64,000 nucleotides of DNA from Listronotus oregonensis (Eukaryota; Arthropoda; Insecta; Coleoptera; Curculionidae): positions 97,215 to 161,214 of the forward strand of contig JAHBCN010003670.1 in assembly GCA_019359885.1 (NCBI GenBank), in the 5' to 3' direction. Both the position numbers and the translations under genes were made by a program. This document shows, piece after piece, positions 12,861-24,345 of the stretch. Every line of letters begins with the position of its first letter. Within the stretch, counting starts at the first letter, position 1. The notes below the pieces were generated by a model. It was not told where the DNA came from. It made no database searches and worked only from the letters and a program-made list of their open reading frames with translations.

Positions 12861-12990
12861 AGTATTTTTTATTATTTGGCTTTTTTTAGGAACATTTTGG
12901 TCTTACAAAGTCGAACCCACAAGAAGGCCATTTTGGTCGATTTAATATTTTCATTATTTCGTCATAAAAGCTATTAAAGATTTATTCGTT

Positions 12991-14205
12991 ATCAATATAA
13001 TACCTCTTAAAATTATTTTTAAAACATTTTCACTAATACTAATTTTAGTTTTACTATAGTGTTCAAGTTAACAGTATTTTTTAAGTAAATATGTTAATGT
13101 TAGAATTTAATGTTTGATATTAATAAAATATTTTTTTGTGTAGTTTAAGTAAAACGAAATATTGACTGTCAGAACATCAGTTTTAACTTAAACGACTGAT
13201 TGATTATATCGGCCTTGTTTGGTGCCCTGTTCCTTCCCAGGCTATTTGGAAGAATTAGGTAAATCTTAAATTTAATAAATAATGATTAACTCTGCAATAA
13301 AAAAAAATTATAAGCTTCACTATAAAACAAAGTGTTTCTTAATAATTTGTTTGTTTTATTTATCCAGTAAATAAAAGAATAATAACTGTTTATTTGTTAT
13401 GATGGCTTTCCATGGTCCAACCACTTCATTCCCAGGTGTTTATATTTCTTAATTTGCAGTTTTAAGGAGAGGAGCCAATAACGGAATAACCTACAGCAAG
13501 TTTTTTATTTTTATTAATCCCAAAAATTCGATTTTAGGTATTTTAGAGCAAAGTACCTAAACTTTATTAATATATTTTTTTAAATGTAATCTATTTGTAA
13601 AGTGCCAAAAAGATATATGTTTTAATTCGTTAATTGTAGCTTTTTCACATTGGTATATGTTTTTAGCGATCTGTTCAATTATTGCTAAAAAACATACTTT
13701 GTTTTCTATTATTACGAAAATAAGTATACAGCTAGCATGTAAAAACCTTAGCTACAGATAATTAATTTAAACAATTAAAAGTACCTGAAACAGAAAAATT
13801 GGAATCAGTCCGAAAAATGCATTGTAGAAGGGATTACAGAATAAACTAAAACTTAAATTTTTACAATTTATTGAACTATAACACACAATAGAAAGTTATT
13901 CAAAAAAAAAAGTAACAGCTAAAGATATTATTTAATGAACGATTCACAATTTTTATAAAACACATATAGTACCAACTGTACTAGTGACTCTTGATAAACT
14001 AAATAAGTATTATTTATTATCGATTTATTAATAGTCAATATTAATGGGGAAAATTAATAAAATTTTCTTTAAATTCAAAAAATTTTATTTCGTTTTAAAT
14101 TTTTTAATATTTTGTAGTTCTTTTTTTTTGATAGGGGTTTAATCAGCTCCCCTTGATCTCAGCATTAGAAAAGTTTTTGTAGTAAAAAATATAAAAACTA
14201 ATAGC
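12991..14205. other. AT-rich sequence, nothing recognised
   Basis: No coding homology, no clear repeats, only short AT-driven ORFs. Confidence 0.4.
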
Positions 14206-14206
14206 C

Positions 14207-15224
14207 AAGAGCTAGTGGCCGGTTTTAATGTATTTGATCAGTCCTGGATTTTTCACAGTGAGCCTTTTTTAAAGTACCAAAATGGAAGGGGAATTACTGC
14301 CCAGCGGGCTGTCGCTTCTGGGGATCAGGGGGGAGGTATCGAAATTTGATTAAATTTTTAAAAGATTTGACCGTCTGCCATTTGGAAATTTTAAAATATA
14401 TTACTTTTTTATTAAAAAAAATAATGGCAGACTAATACCGCGGTCTAATATCTGGCAGACAATTTAAGGTACCCAAAAAATATGAAAAATTTAAAAAAAT
14501 TTACCAGGTTTTCATTAAAAAGTTTGTTATGGGGCATATGGAAAATTTTTTTTATTTTGATTTAGAAAAAAAAAAAAAAAAAAGTTCGTTGCCCCGAAAT
14601 GCAACCCGAGTCAAAATTTACCGTCGTATAGAGGTTTATCAAAGAAATTTTTTTTTTTTCCAGGGTAAAAAAACCCTTTTTTTTGACACTATCGAAAAAT
14701 TTTTCTGAAAAAATTTTTAAAAACTTTAAATAAATTTTTTTTTTTCATTAAAAAAATTTTTTTTTTTAAATTTTTTCTGCGATATTTAAAAAAAAAAAAA
14801 CTTTCCCATATGCCCCAACTTACGTAGAAAAACCTGTAGAGGGGGAAAAAATTTTTTTAAAAAATTTCCTGGTAGATGGTCAATTATTTAAAAAAATTCC
14901 TGGTAGACCTGGTCAATTATTTTAAAAATTTCCTATTATTTGGTACTTTCAAAATTGTCTGCCACGATGTTAGACGCGCGATAATAGCCTGCCATTATTA
15001 TTTTTTAATGATAATAGTAATATATTTTTAAATTTCCAAATAGCAAACGTGGTCAAATACATTTAAAATTAGTCAAAATTCGATACTTGCGCCGCCTCCT
15101 GATTACCAGAAGCGACAGCCACGCTGGGCTTAGTAAGCCTCCTTTCCATATATGATAGGTATGATGGACTCACTGTGTAAAAATCCAGGTCTGGTCAAAT
15201 ACATATAGGTAGTCGGCCACTGGC
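14207..15224. mobile_element. Foldback MITE, arms about 350-430 bp
   Basis: Left arm 14207-14560 starts AAGAGCTAGTGGCCGG. Right arm 14800-15224 ends CGGCCACTGGCTCTT. Inside, 'gctgtcgcttctggggatca' faces 'attaccagaagcgacagcc', 'cctggatttttcacagtgag' faces 'ctcactgtgtaaaaatccagg', and 'taatggcag' faces 'ctgccatta'. The loop is A/T homopolymer. No transposase; the superfamily is not decided by the ends. The left arm and loop may contain consensus errors. Confidence 0.8.
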
Positions 15225-15234
15225 TCTTAGGTTA

Positions 15235-15272
15235 TAAGTAAAATAGCGATTCCTATTCCGCTATTTTACTTA
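15235..15272. repeat. Short perfect hairpin
   Basis: AAGTAAAATAGCG pairs with CGCTATTTTACTT around the loop 'attcctattc', just outside the foldback MITE. Confidence 0.8.
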
Positions 15273-15785
15273 TTCTTATACTATTCTTGCAAAATTTAAT
15301 ATAGCGACATTGACTGTCTTAAAAGTTACAGCAGTAACCAATGATAAGAGTTTAATTAGTGATTTTTAAAAAACGTTTTGTTCTTGAAAAATTTTATTTT
15401 TTTTAAATTTTCTTTTTGAGAAATATTCAAGAAAAAAAGGGGGAAAACGGGCCCTTTTTTTAATATAGCAACAATCTGTGTTTCTTTACCTACAGAAAAT
15501 TATTTAACATAGTGCATTTCTGTTTTTGATTAAAAAAAGACAACAAAAAATAAGAGCATTATTTTTATAATAAAAATTAGCTGATATTTTTTTATGAGGA
15601 GTATGTCTTACTGCATAACTTGTTTTCATTTACTTTAAAATGGTAAACACAAAAAGCTTAGTTTTATTTTACTGGCTTACTGAGCAACAAGAAATTTAAA
15701 AGAGCAAACCTCAAGTTAATTAAAATAAAGGGTAGAGAAGTTCGGAAATTTAAAAAAAATGCCAAGGAAAAATTTTTTTTGTCCC
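15273..15785. other. AT-rich sequence, nothing recognised
   Basis: No homology seen. From about 15430 long homopolymers become frequent, so sequence quality is doubtful. Confidence 0.35.
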
Positions 15786-16571
15786 CCGGGGTTTTTCCCA
15801 AAAAGGGGGTTTTCCCCCTTTAATTTTTTTTTTTTTTAAAGGGGGGGGAAAAAATAAAAAGGGTGTCGATATAGGACCAAAAAATGCATTTGATGACGTT
15901 TTCAATTGTTTCGATTTTTTCCCCGGTTTTCCCGGAAATGCCCTCTATTTTTAAAATTTTTAAAAATGGAACACCCTGTTTTTTTTTTACCATTTGAAAA
16001 AAAATGACATTTAAATAAATGACCCCCCAATTTCAACTTTTGACTTTTTTTTTTTAAAAAAAATATTTTTTTTTTAAAATTCAATCTAGAGTGCCAGACT
16101 TCTTTAAAAAACCCCATTTTGAGTAAAGGGGGGGTAAAAAAATAGTTTTAATTATCTGAGTATTATATGTTTTTCCCCAAAAAAGGTAAAAAGATTCCAA
16201 AATTTTATTTCTAGACATAACCCAATTTTTTCAAATGGAACAATAGGGGTTTTTTTGGGGCTTTTTTTAAAAAGAGCTTTTTTTTGTGAATAATTTGAAC
16301 CCCCACTTAATATTTGTTAAATCAATTTCAAAAAAAAAAAAAAAATAGGCATTACTTATAAAATTATTAAAAACCCGGGGCCGTGGCATTTGAAAAAAAA
16401 ACATATGTTTTTGGGCAATTTTGTCAGGTAGGCTTGGAAAAAAAAAAACGTTAAATGCTGTTACATAGTTTAATAATTAAGTTATTTTTTTAAAGTTTTT
16501 GGGATTTATTAATAGAGCATTTTGATTTAAATCCCTATAAATATAATAATTATTAATAAAATAAAAAATAA

Positions 16572-16603
<32 letters not shown>
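16572..16603. repeat. (TAA)n tract at the 5' side of the LINE
   Basis: About ten AAT units immediately before the LINE 5' end. A matching shorter tract follows the 3' end at 20281-20292. Confidence 0.9.
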
Positions 16604-17640
16604 GTCTCCAGGGGGGACAATGTTTGACATTGTTCCTGGTGCTCCCAAACGAAAATCCAAGCAAGAGGACTGCCAGGTTTTTGAAGGGGGGGTACCAACA
16701 GCAATTTACGGGGGCCTTAAATGGGTTAGCCATGTTACCGGTAACCCCCGAGCCCTTGGGGGGTGAACCCCCAGGGTCAGGAATCCGCATTGTCACGAAA
16801 CGCAATGATGAGCAAGCCCCCTTTCCCCCCCCTTCGGGTAGGGGGGCAGGGGGTTGGGGGACAACGGGCGGGGCCCTTAAACGACCTTTTTGGGAATGGA
16901 CATGGACGTTTTAGGGGGGGAGAGTTGGGGGGCGATCTGATGGATGCATAAAATTCAGCGACCCCCCCGCTAGAGGCCCTGAGACGAATGAGCCTGGTGT
17001 GCTAAACCCCCGAATTCAGTCATCTCTCCAAAAGGGTTTGAAAACTATGTAGATCTTAACCGCTCTGGTTATGTTAGAACTCCAAAACAACAGGGACCTC
17101 AAGACCGGGAAAACCCATCCAGGGTTCCCGAACAGGATCAGCCTGCGGGGGATATGATAAACAAGACGCCCCGGGGGAAACCCCCATAATGAATTAAAGA
17201 AAGACTTGTAAACATCAATATCAAGACCTAAAAAGCCCAAAAAATTCCCCAAGGAACAATGCACTTTGGGAAAATTTTTTGAACATACAGATATTTGGCA
17301 TTTAAAAAAACGCTGTTTATGAGGCTGGAAACAACTTATTCCTAACAACCGCTCAGACAGCTTTCACCAAACCTTTTTGGACCGAACGCCGAATACAGAA
17401 AAAAGTCAAAAAAATAGATTTGACGCGGCAAGAGGCATCACATACAAAAATGTATTAAAATTTTCATCCAAAGATTTTCACTGGAAAAAAGAGGAAAATA
17501 GCTTTAAAGCTAACCCCAAAAAACCCCAAAACTTAACAGACGGGGCTTCTCACATCCAGCTTTTTTCCCCCTACGACCCTTTTGGGGGTTAAAAAAACAG
17601 CTTAAAAAAAAAGGCAGAGGGGGGAAAAGACACAAAAAAA
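16604..17640 (+). pseudogene. 5' UTR and N-terminal coding part of the R4-like LINE, degraded
   Basis: Plausible short peptides (for example DIVPGAPKRKSKQED near 16625 and GFENYVDLNRSGYVRTPKQQ near 17036) are broken by many frameshifts next to long G, C or A runs. This is where zinc-finger and Myb-like motifs would be expected, but none can be confirmed. Bad consensus and true decay cannot be told apart here. Confidence 0.5.
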
Positions 17641-20182
17641 TTTGTAACTAGGCCTTCTAGCTTTTTTGCAGACTCAAAACCAACAATTGAAAATCCGCCA
17701 TCAGCAAATGTCGTGGAACAGTTCTGGAAGGATGTTTACGAAGTCTCAAAGCCATTAGAACGAGATACTCCAGCATTGACTAACTTTAGAGCCTATTGTG
17801 TGGACAAGCAGCTTGACCAGCATGAGAGTGTGCCAATCACGCCGGAGGAGGTGAAAAGTGCCCTAGATGGTGTAAGAAACTATTCTGCACCTGGTCCGGA
17901 TGGTATCAACAACTACTGGTGGAAGAAATTTCCCAGTACACATCCACATTTAGCCAGAATCTTTGATTCTTGGCTCAACGGGGACACGCCAATTCCTGAG
18001 TGGTTTGTTGAAGGCCGAACCATATTGATACCAAAAAGGGGGATTTAAAACTACCCAAAAACTATAGACCGATCACTTGCCTCAATACTTGCTACAAGGC
18101 TTTCACCAGAATTTTATATTCTAGAACATTGAGTGCAGTTGATCCCATACTCTCTGATGTAGGGGAGCAGCGAGGAGGGAAAAGAGGAATCAATGGTTGC
18201 CAAGAAAATCTCCTAATCGATAGATGCATTACACAAGACTCAATCCAATACAAACGCAACCTGAATATGGCATGGATTGACTACAAAAAAGCGTTTGACA
18301 CAACATCTCACGAATTACTGTTGCATTTGCTTAAATATCTTAAGGTTCCTCTTAACCTAATTCGATGCATTGAGCGACTGATGTCACTTTGGAAATCAAG
18401 GTTCTCTATAACATCTGGAGCACAAAAAATTATTACCGAACCCATAACGTTTAAAAGGGGCGTATTTCAGGGTGACTCACTCAGTCCTTTGCTATTTTGT
18501 ATTTCACTGCTCCCCTTATCCGTGTCTCTTCGAAAGGCACGCGGATACAGCTGTGGACCACCGGGAAGACGTGAATATAAGGTAACCCATCTGTTTTATA
18601 TGGATGACCTAAAACTGTACGCAACTAGCAAGCGAGACCTACAACAGTCTCTTAAAGTGGTTCACGAATACACCAGAGATGTTGGAATGGAGTTCGGCTT
18701 CGACAAGTGTGCAAAACTTAAGCTAAATAAAGGCCGGTTCGGAAACGATTTAGAAGCTGACCAGCTTGCTGATAGCTCGCTACTTCGCTCTCTACAAAAC
18801 AACGAGAATTATCGATATTTAGGAATCGACCAAAACCGGACTCAAGATGTTAGAGCTGTGAAGACCGAGCTTAGAGGCAATTACAGGCGACGTTTACGGA
18901 GAATTTGGGATTCGAACTATCCGGAAAAAAGTAAGGTCCTTGCTACCAACATGCTAGCAGTGCCTGTATTGCTTTACTCTTTGGAGGGGTTTAAATGGAC
19001 GCGAGAGGAACTGCGCGAGCTGGACGTCAGCACACGAAAAATGATGCATCTTCACCGTAGCATCCACCCGCGCTCATCAACATCCCGTATTTACCTCCCA
19101 CGCCACCAGGGAGGTCGTGGCCTTTTAAGCTTAGAGTGTATGCACGATCGACTGGTTTTGAGTCTTGCTTGTCAAGTTGCCAATAGTACTGATCCGCTGA
19201 TGCAACTAGTAAGAGCACACGAAACAGCTAATGTTGGAGCGTTTCTATTTAAGGCAGCGGAGCGAGCAGCGAAAAATTCGGTCTCAGATTTGCAATAGAT
19301 CCAAACGACGACCAGTCACTTGTAAGACTTGAGTCTAAAGCCGTAAGAACTGCAGTTAAAAGAGCAGAACAGCAGATGCTTTTAGAAGATCACATTAATA
19401 GGCCGCAACACGGAGTATTTTACCGAAACATAGAAAGACTCAATCTATCTCGAAAGCTCACGTTTGGGTTTTTGAAATCTGCTGAGCTCAAGTCTGAGAC
19501 CGAGGGTTTCCTACTAGCATGCCAGGATGGGGTGATAAACACGTTGGTATACCGAAGCCAGTTTTCTAACATTCCTGATACTGCTTGTCGAGCTTGTCGA
19601 CAGCAACCCGAAACACTAATGCACTTATTGTCAGCCTGTCCAGTGCATGCTGTAAGTGGTTACATCCACCGACATAACGATGCGCTTCGGGTACTTTATT
19701 ATCACCTCAGACATTATTACGGCATTGACGAAACAGCAATTTTGCCATTTGCTCCCCGCGATATCGAGGCAGTAGTGGAAAATGACAACTGTCGCATATA
19801 TTGGAATTATGCATTCACAACTACGCATCAAATTCGCGCCAATAAACCTGATATCGTTCTCCTTGATAAAAGGAATAACTCTATGTATGTGGTTGAGTTC
19901 TCCGCCCCAGCGGAAACTAACATCGATATAAAGGAATGGGAGAAACGAGCCAAATATCAGGATCTACTTGGCGAACTTCGGAGGCTCTATCCGGAGTATA
20001 ACGTGCGATTGGTTGTCCTGATTGTCGGCGTTTTGGGGGCATAAAGGAAAATGTGTTGGGGGAGCTGAAGTGTATTCCCGCATGTCAACATTCACCCGAA
20101 CAACTGGTGATGAAAATGCAGAAATCTGTTGTCCTTGGGTCCCTTCGTTTACTGAGGCAGATGAATTTAGCCGAGGATCACT
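17641..20182 (+). CDS. R4-like LINE polyprotein: reverse transcriptase plus CCHC and endonuclease (three frameshifts)
   Basis: Copies element RNA into DNA at a cleaved target. The N side reads YSAPGPDGINNYWWKKFPS and VEGRTILIPK. RT motifs in order are AWIDYKKAFDT (motif A, catalytic Asp, about 18270-18300), GVFQGDSLSPLLF (motif B) and LFYMDDLKLYA (motif C, YMDD, about 18594-18626). The C-terminal part has CRACRQQPETLMHLLSAC (C-x2-C-x8-H-x4-C) followed by KPDIVLLDKRNNSMYVVEF, which fits a PD-(D/E)xK restriction-like nuclease. It ends at a stop at 20180-20182. The frame breaks near 18035, 19271 and 20036. At each point one extra base in a run (A5 to A6, A5 to A6, G5 to G6) would rejoin the flanking homology. 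No internal stop is otherwise seen, so the copy may be young. Confidence 0.85.
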
Positions 20183-20361
20183 GACCGAGCGGACGCGAGG
20201 AGTGGTCTTCGATACGGATGGCCTTCCGCATGATGCCCTATGGGGCCGGAGCCATGGGATACGTCATGTCGGATCTTTCTAAATAATAATAATAAAATTA
20301 TTATTCTTATAAGTCACAACTACTATGCCTATTTTAAGCTTTTTTAGTGTTGATTTAACAC

Positions 20362-20399
20362 CAAATATCAAGTGTGACCCCACACTTGATATTTGGTAT
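20362..20399. repeat. Perfect 16-bp hairpin near the LINE 3' junction
   Basis: ACCAAATATCAAGTGT pairs with ACACTTGATATTTGGT around GACCCC. It belongs to the right arm of the foldback; the left arm has only a decayed counterpart (around 16300-16330). Confidence 0.85.
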
Positions 20400-20964
20400 T
20401 CACAAAAAAATGCACTTTTCGAATATGCCAACGAGCCACCATCGTTCCCTTTGAAAAAAATGAGATATGACTAAAAATAAAATTTCGAAATTTTTTACCT
20501 TTCTGGAAGAGTCATAAAATACGTCAGATAATTAAAACTATATTTTCACGCCTCCTTGACTCAAAATTCGTTGTTTTAACGACGTCATGGCACTCTAGAT
20601 GAAATTTTAAAAAATTAAATATTTTTAAAGAAAAATGTCAAAAGTTGACATATGGGGTGTCATTGTATTTAGGATGTCATTTTCTATCGAATGGTAAAAA
20701 AAATACAGGGTGTTCCATTTCAAATTCAAAAGTTGAGGTCATTTCCGTTAAAACCGGAAATCGTTAGAAACAATTGAACACGTCATTCAATGCATTTTTA
20801 GGTCACATATTGATGAGCCAAATTTCGTTTTGCCACTTTAAAAAATAAAAAAGTTATAGGGGGGAACCACCTTTGAGAAACACCCGGTATATACATCGTT
20901 GAGTATAATTTTTAATTAATTTAATAAAATGTAAAATGAAAAATTTTAAAATATTGCTACAATT

Positions 20965-22963
20965 TTTGGATCGTAAAGCATTACCTTATTTACACTAACG
21001 TTGGATGTGGATGTTGATGGAAATGGATAAATTCCATATTTAAGAAGAAACTGGTGAGTCATATATTTGACAATTGTAAAAAAAAAATAACCAAGACATG
21101 AAATTTAACAAAAACCCTTTTTAAATTTACTTAAAATTTCTTTTAAAAAATTAATTTTATATCACTTTAGGAATATTAGTGTGAAATGCCAATATTGTGT
21201 TGGGCAAAAGTTTTTTCTTTCACCTTTAAACAGTCAAAAATAGGTTACAGCTTAAGTGCCTATGTTCGACAGGTGTTTGTTTAAAACTTGGGCGTCTTTA
21301 AAGTATTTAAAAAACTGTACCAAAACAATAACTTTTAAACTTAAATTCATGTCCTTCTGCTTTACTTTTAAATAACATTGTAAGTTTAATTCACAATAAA
21401 CACTTTTTATTTTTATCCAAATACTAAGTAAATTTTAAGTATATGGATATTCGTAAATCATATATTTACCAATTATTCGAAAAAAAATAAATAAATAAAA
21501 AACAGTATAAAATTTACGTCTTAAAACAAATAATATTTTACACCATTTACGATATATTAATAAAAACTACACACACAATGCTTGGGTTCGTCGAGATACG
21601 TAAAGATGGTGATTTTGTGCACGATAATGCGAGAACATACTACAAAAAACATAGATTCAAGTCATTGAAATATTAAGTATACCAATACCTTTATAAAAAT
21701 TACTAATAAAGACAACTTAATTATTGCAACTATTTTTTTAATATTTACAACCTAAATTCAGGTTTTGGTCATAAGATTTTTTCTCAGGCAATCAGATTCA
21801 CGAATTTAGGAATATTTAATAGAATAATACTTATTATTGGGCTAAATAAATTCAGTACTTAGTGAGAAAAAGTGCTTTCTAAGAACGTTTTGGACTAAAA
21901 ATTTTGCTAGTTATATTAGCACTTAACAGCATTGGACCAATTTTCTTTTATAAACCACTAAAATGTCCTTAAAATTACTTTGGAACCAAATAGAATATTT
22001 CGTAAATAATTTAAAACATACCCTAAATTCATTATTTTAACAAGATGGCGCCTTTGTTTCTTATTTGATAATTATCACAAATTATCCAAACCATAATATG
22101 CTGAGAATTTATTAGGGACCAGTAGGCCAATTTTTCATATTACATCAAAGCCTTAGGAAATCATTTTAAGTTATCTTTATTTCTAAGTTGCTCAAATGTC
22201 ATATTCTGTAAAGAAAGTTATTAAAATAATACTTTTAAAGAAATAAAAATAAAAAAAAGTTAATTAATATCTACAGCTTCAGCAAGCCTAAAACGAAAAA
22301 CCAACAATAACCTACATGAAAAAGAAAACTTTAACGAACATACCAAGTGATCATCATTAGACGATAATATCTAGATTTAAGCAATAAAAAGTTTTCTTTT
22401 AAAATTGGGGATTTTAAAAGTTTATTTATAATTATTTTTCAGAACTATAGAAAAATTGCATGTTTTTAAATTTACAAATTCATTGGTAATAAAACTTATA
22501 CACTAGAGTCCCGCTAATCCGAACCCCGCTTATCCGAAAATCCGCCTAATCCGAACAGGGCCAGGACAAAAAAAATATAAAATTTTAGACCTAGAAAAGG
22601 TAAAGTAAAATAAGTTTTTTTAAGTAACGTCGTAAGTTTATTAACAAAATCTAATAATAATTCATTTGTTTGTTAGGCAAATTATTGACTAGCATTAAAA
22701 GTCATTGATCTTCTTCTGACGCAATGCACTAAATCGGCTTTACAAAAGACAATAATATGGCATTTTGTGACGAAATTCCGCCTAATCCGAATATTCGGTA
22801 ATCCGAGCAGGGTTTGGTCCCAATTAGTTCGGATTAGCGGGACTCTGTGTCCCCCCACTCAGTGTATTTCTATTTTTAATAACAGTCTTCTAAAATATTT
22901 CATTTTTTTTTTTGATAAAAATGTAACGTCATCTTAAAATATTTTTGTTGAAATACTAAAATA
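20965..22963. repeat. Long dispersed repeat Y, copy 2, split by a MITE
   Basis: Same order of landmarks as 7805-9275. It is interrupted at 22501-22864 by a TA-flanked MITE that copy 1 lacks; copy 1 near 9165-9180 shows the empty site ('aaaacatatatttc'). Confidence 0.75.
22501..22864. mobile_element. pogo/Tc1-like MITE with TA target duplication
   Basis: A 364-bp insert in repeat Y. The left end CACTAGAGTCCCGCTAATCC and the right end, reverse-complemented, share GAGTCCCGCTAATCCGAAC; the right end has about 13 extra bases before a terminal CACT. The subterminal region repeats 'ccgcctaatccgaa' several times. TA (22499-22500) and TA (22865-22866) flank it, matching the empty site in repeat Y copy 1. 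The consensus resembles pogo/Tigger-type termini. Confidence 0.85.
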
Positions 22964-23584
22964 GCTTACACAAAGAAACGTTAAAATGTAAACATAAGGT
23001 TTTTTTGTTTAAAATATGGTCAACTTAAATAAAAAATGAAAACATTAAATCTTGTGTTGTTGTATTTTTCGTAAAAGAGCATAGGACAAGTTATATTTTA
23101 TTTAAAAACAAAAAAATAGTACATTTAGAATAACAGTTTTTAGTAAATTGTTACTATCCGCAAATACTTATAAAATGCAATAAATTTCATTTCTATAATT
23201 CTTAGGGTTTTCCAAATACGCTAACCTTTCTTAGTTGTCCTACTATTACTTTGAAGCAACGATATTATAATTATGAGGGTAATAAAATATTTATAGAATT
23301 ATTGAGGGGTGTCTAAAAAGCACAAAAATGGGGAAATATGTTCGCGATAGGTAAAAATTTTAAATTATATCTTTATTTTAATTCTTAATGTTAAAATTTA
23401 ATATTAAAGATAATAGTTACCAGCGAGTCTTTCAAAAAAAAAAATTCCAAAAAAGTGACTATACTAGGCAAAATCTTTAGTAATATGGTAGACTGAATAA
23501 TGATTTGGTGTTATTTCATGTTAATTAAACAGATAGTGATATTTATAGTGTTAAACGTCTTGGTTAAAACCCGTTTTTTTCTAG
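22964..23584. other. Intron sequence upstream of the first visible host exon
   Basis: AT-rich with no homology noticed. It ends in a pyrimidine-rich tract and CTAG acceptor at 23573-23584. Confidence 0.5.
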
Positions 23585-23753
23585 AACTACAACCTGAAGA
23601 AGTTATTCGTATATCTACAGGAGCTCCTATCCCAGCAGGTGCTGATGCTGTTGTTCAAGTTGAGGATACTACTTTGATTGAATGTACCGAGAATGGTGAA
23701 GAGGAAAAAATTGTTAGCATTAATGTAGCACCAAAAACCGGCCAGGACATAAG
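23585..23753 (+). CDS. cin: Gephyrin/cinnamon MoeA-domain exon (exon n)
   Basis: Encodes about 56 residues of the molybdopterin molybdenumtransferase (MoeA/gephyrin E) domain, which inserts molybdate into adenylated molybdopterin in the last step of Moco synthesis. The diagnostic block is RISTGAPIPAGADAVVQVED, followed by KTGQDI at the end. The acceptor is TTTTTTTCTAG before 23585; the donor is AAG|GTAAAAG after 23753. The exon enters with two bases of a codon and leaves with two bases (AG), completed by G of the next exon. The frame upstream of the acceptor (from 23500) is intron read-through and is excluded. Confidence 0.93.
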
Positions 23754-24345
23754 GTAAAAGACTAATTTTGGTTGATAGCGTTAGGATTGCATTATTAAGA
23801 CCATCTTTGAAGGTAAAATATTAGGGACTATGCTCAGTAACGCATTCGTATATTTGAAAATTATTTTAATTATTTTTACCGAGTACAAGTTAGCTTTAGC
23901 CAAATTTGCTTTAGTAGTGGTATGTGTCATGCCCTTTTACCTGAACCTTATAATCGCCCGGGTATAATCTATATATCTATTTATAAATAAAGTATTGTTA
24001 AATTGGAAATTGAAATTTGTCGTATAAAAGTATCATCATCATCATCAAAAAATAACACTAAATATTTATTAAAGTGTGGGGAAAATGTAATTTCTAACAA
24101 GCATTTAAAAAAAATAAGGATAGATCTGTGACAAAAACAAAACGAATAAAATTATCGGATTCAATTTAAAATAAAATGGTGATTCAACTTTCGCAGCTAA
24201 TTTACGTTGATATTATTTGCATTAAACATCCATTGTATAAAATCTAAATCTGTGTATTTTAATAAGGTTCTTACATATTCTGCTTTAAATTTAACGTCAC
24301 ATCAGCGTCATCAAAATTACCATTTTTATGCACCAATTTTATTAA
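23754..24345 (+). other. Intron sequence after exon n
   Basis: AT-rich intron with a short (ATC)n run near 24032-24046. No other feature before the IS630 element. Confidence 0.6.

Larger units (their letters stand above)
9283..12990. repeat. Long dispersed repeat X, copy 2, with foldback core
   Basis: Same order of landmarks as 2684-5497. The foldback arms are about 10310-10720 and 11130-11690. Two differences stand out. An extra direct piece of the left inner arm is inserted at about 11463-11522, and about 820 bp (12035-12860) not present in copy 1 lies before the shared tail at 12890-12985. Flanks are more diverged than the GC-rich centre. Confidence 0.8.
16604..20280 (+). mobile_element. 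Near full-length R4/Dong-like non-LTR retrotransposon
   Basis: A 3.7-kb LINE bounded on both sides by (TAA)n. It encodes one polyprotein with a central reverse transcriptase and a C-terminal CCHC plus restriction-like endonuclease, the architecture of the R2 superclade (R2, R4/Dong, NeSL). The first kilobase (16604-17640) is full of homopolymers and stops, so no N-terminal DNA-binding motifs can be read. From 17641 the frame is almost intact. R4/Dong is preferred because of the (TAA)n flanks and tail; Dong of the silkworm is, as I recall, associated with TAA repeats. It has no poly(A) tail. Confidence 0.8.
15786..20887. mobile_element. Foldback element (CCGGGTG ends) carrying the R4-like LINE in its loop
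   Basis: About 15786-16450 is the reverse complement of about 20290-20887. For example, 'atgcatttgatgacg' faces 'cgtcattcaatgcat', 'tctagagtgccagac' faces 'ggcactctaga', and the right end reads 'gagaaacacccggta'. The ends resemble other Tc1/IS630-type elements here (CACCC-G-TA). The left arm is full of homopolymers where the right arm has mixed sequence. The LINE sits between two (TAA)n tracts in the loop, so it inserted after this element formed. Confidence 0.8.
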
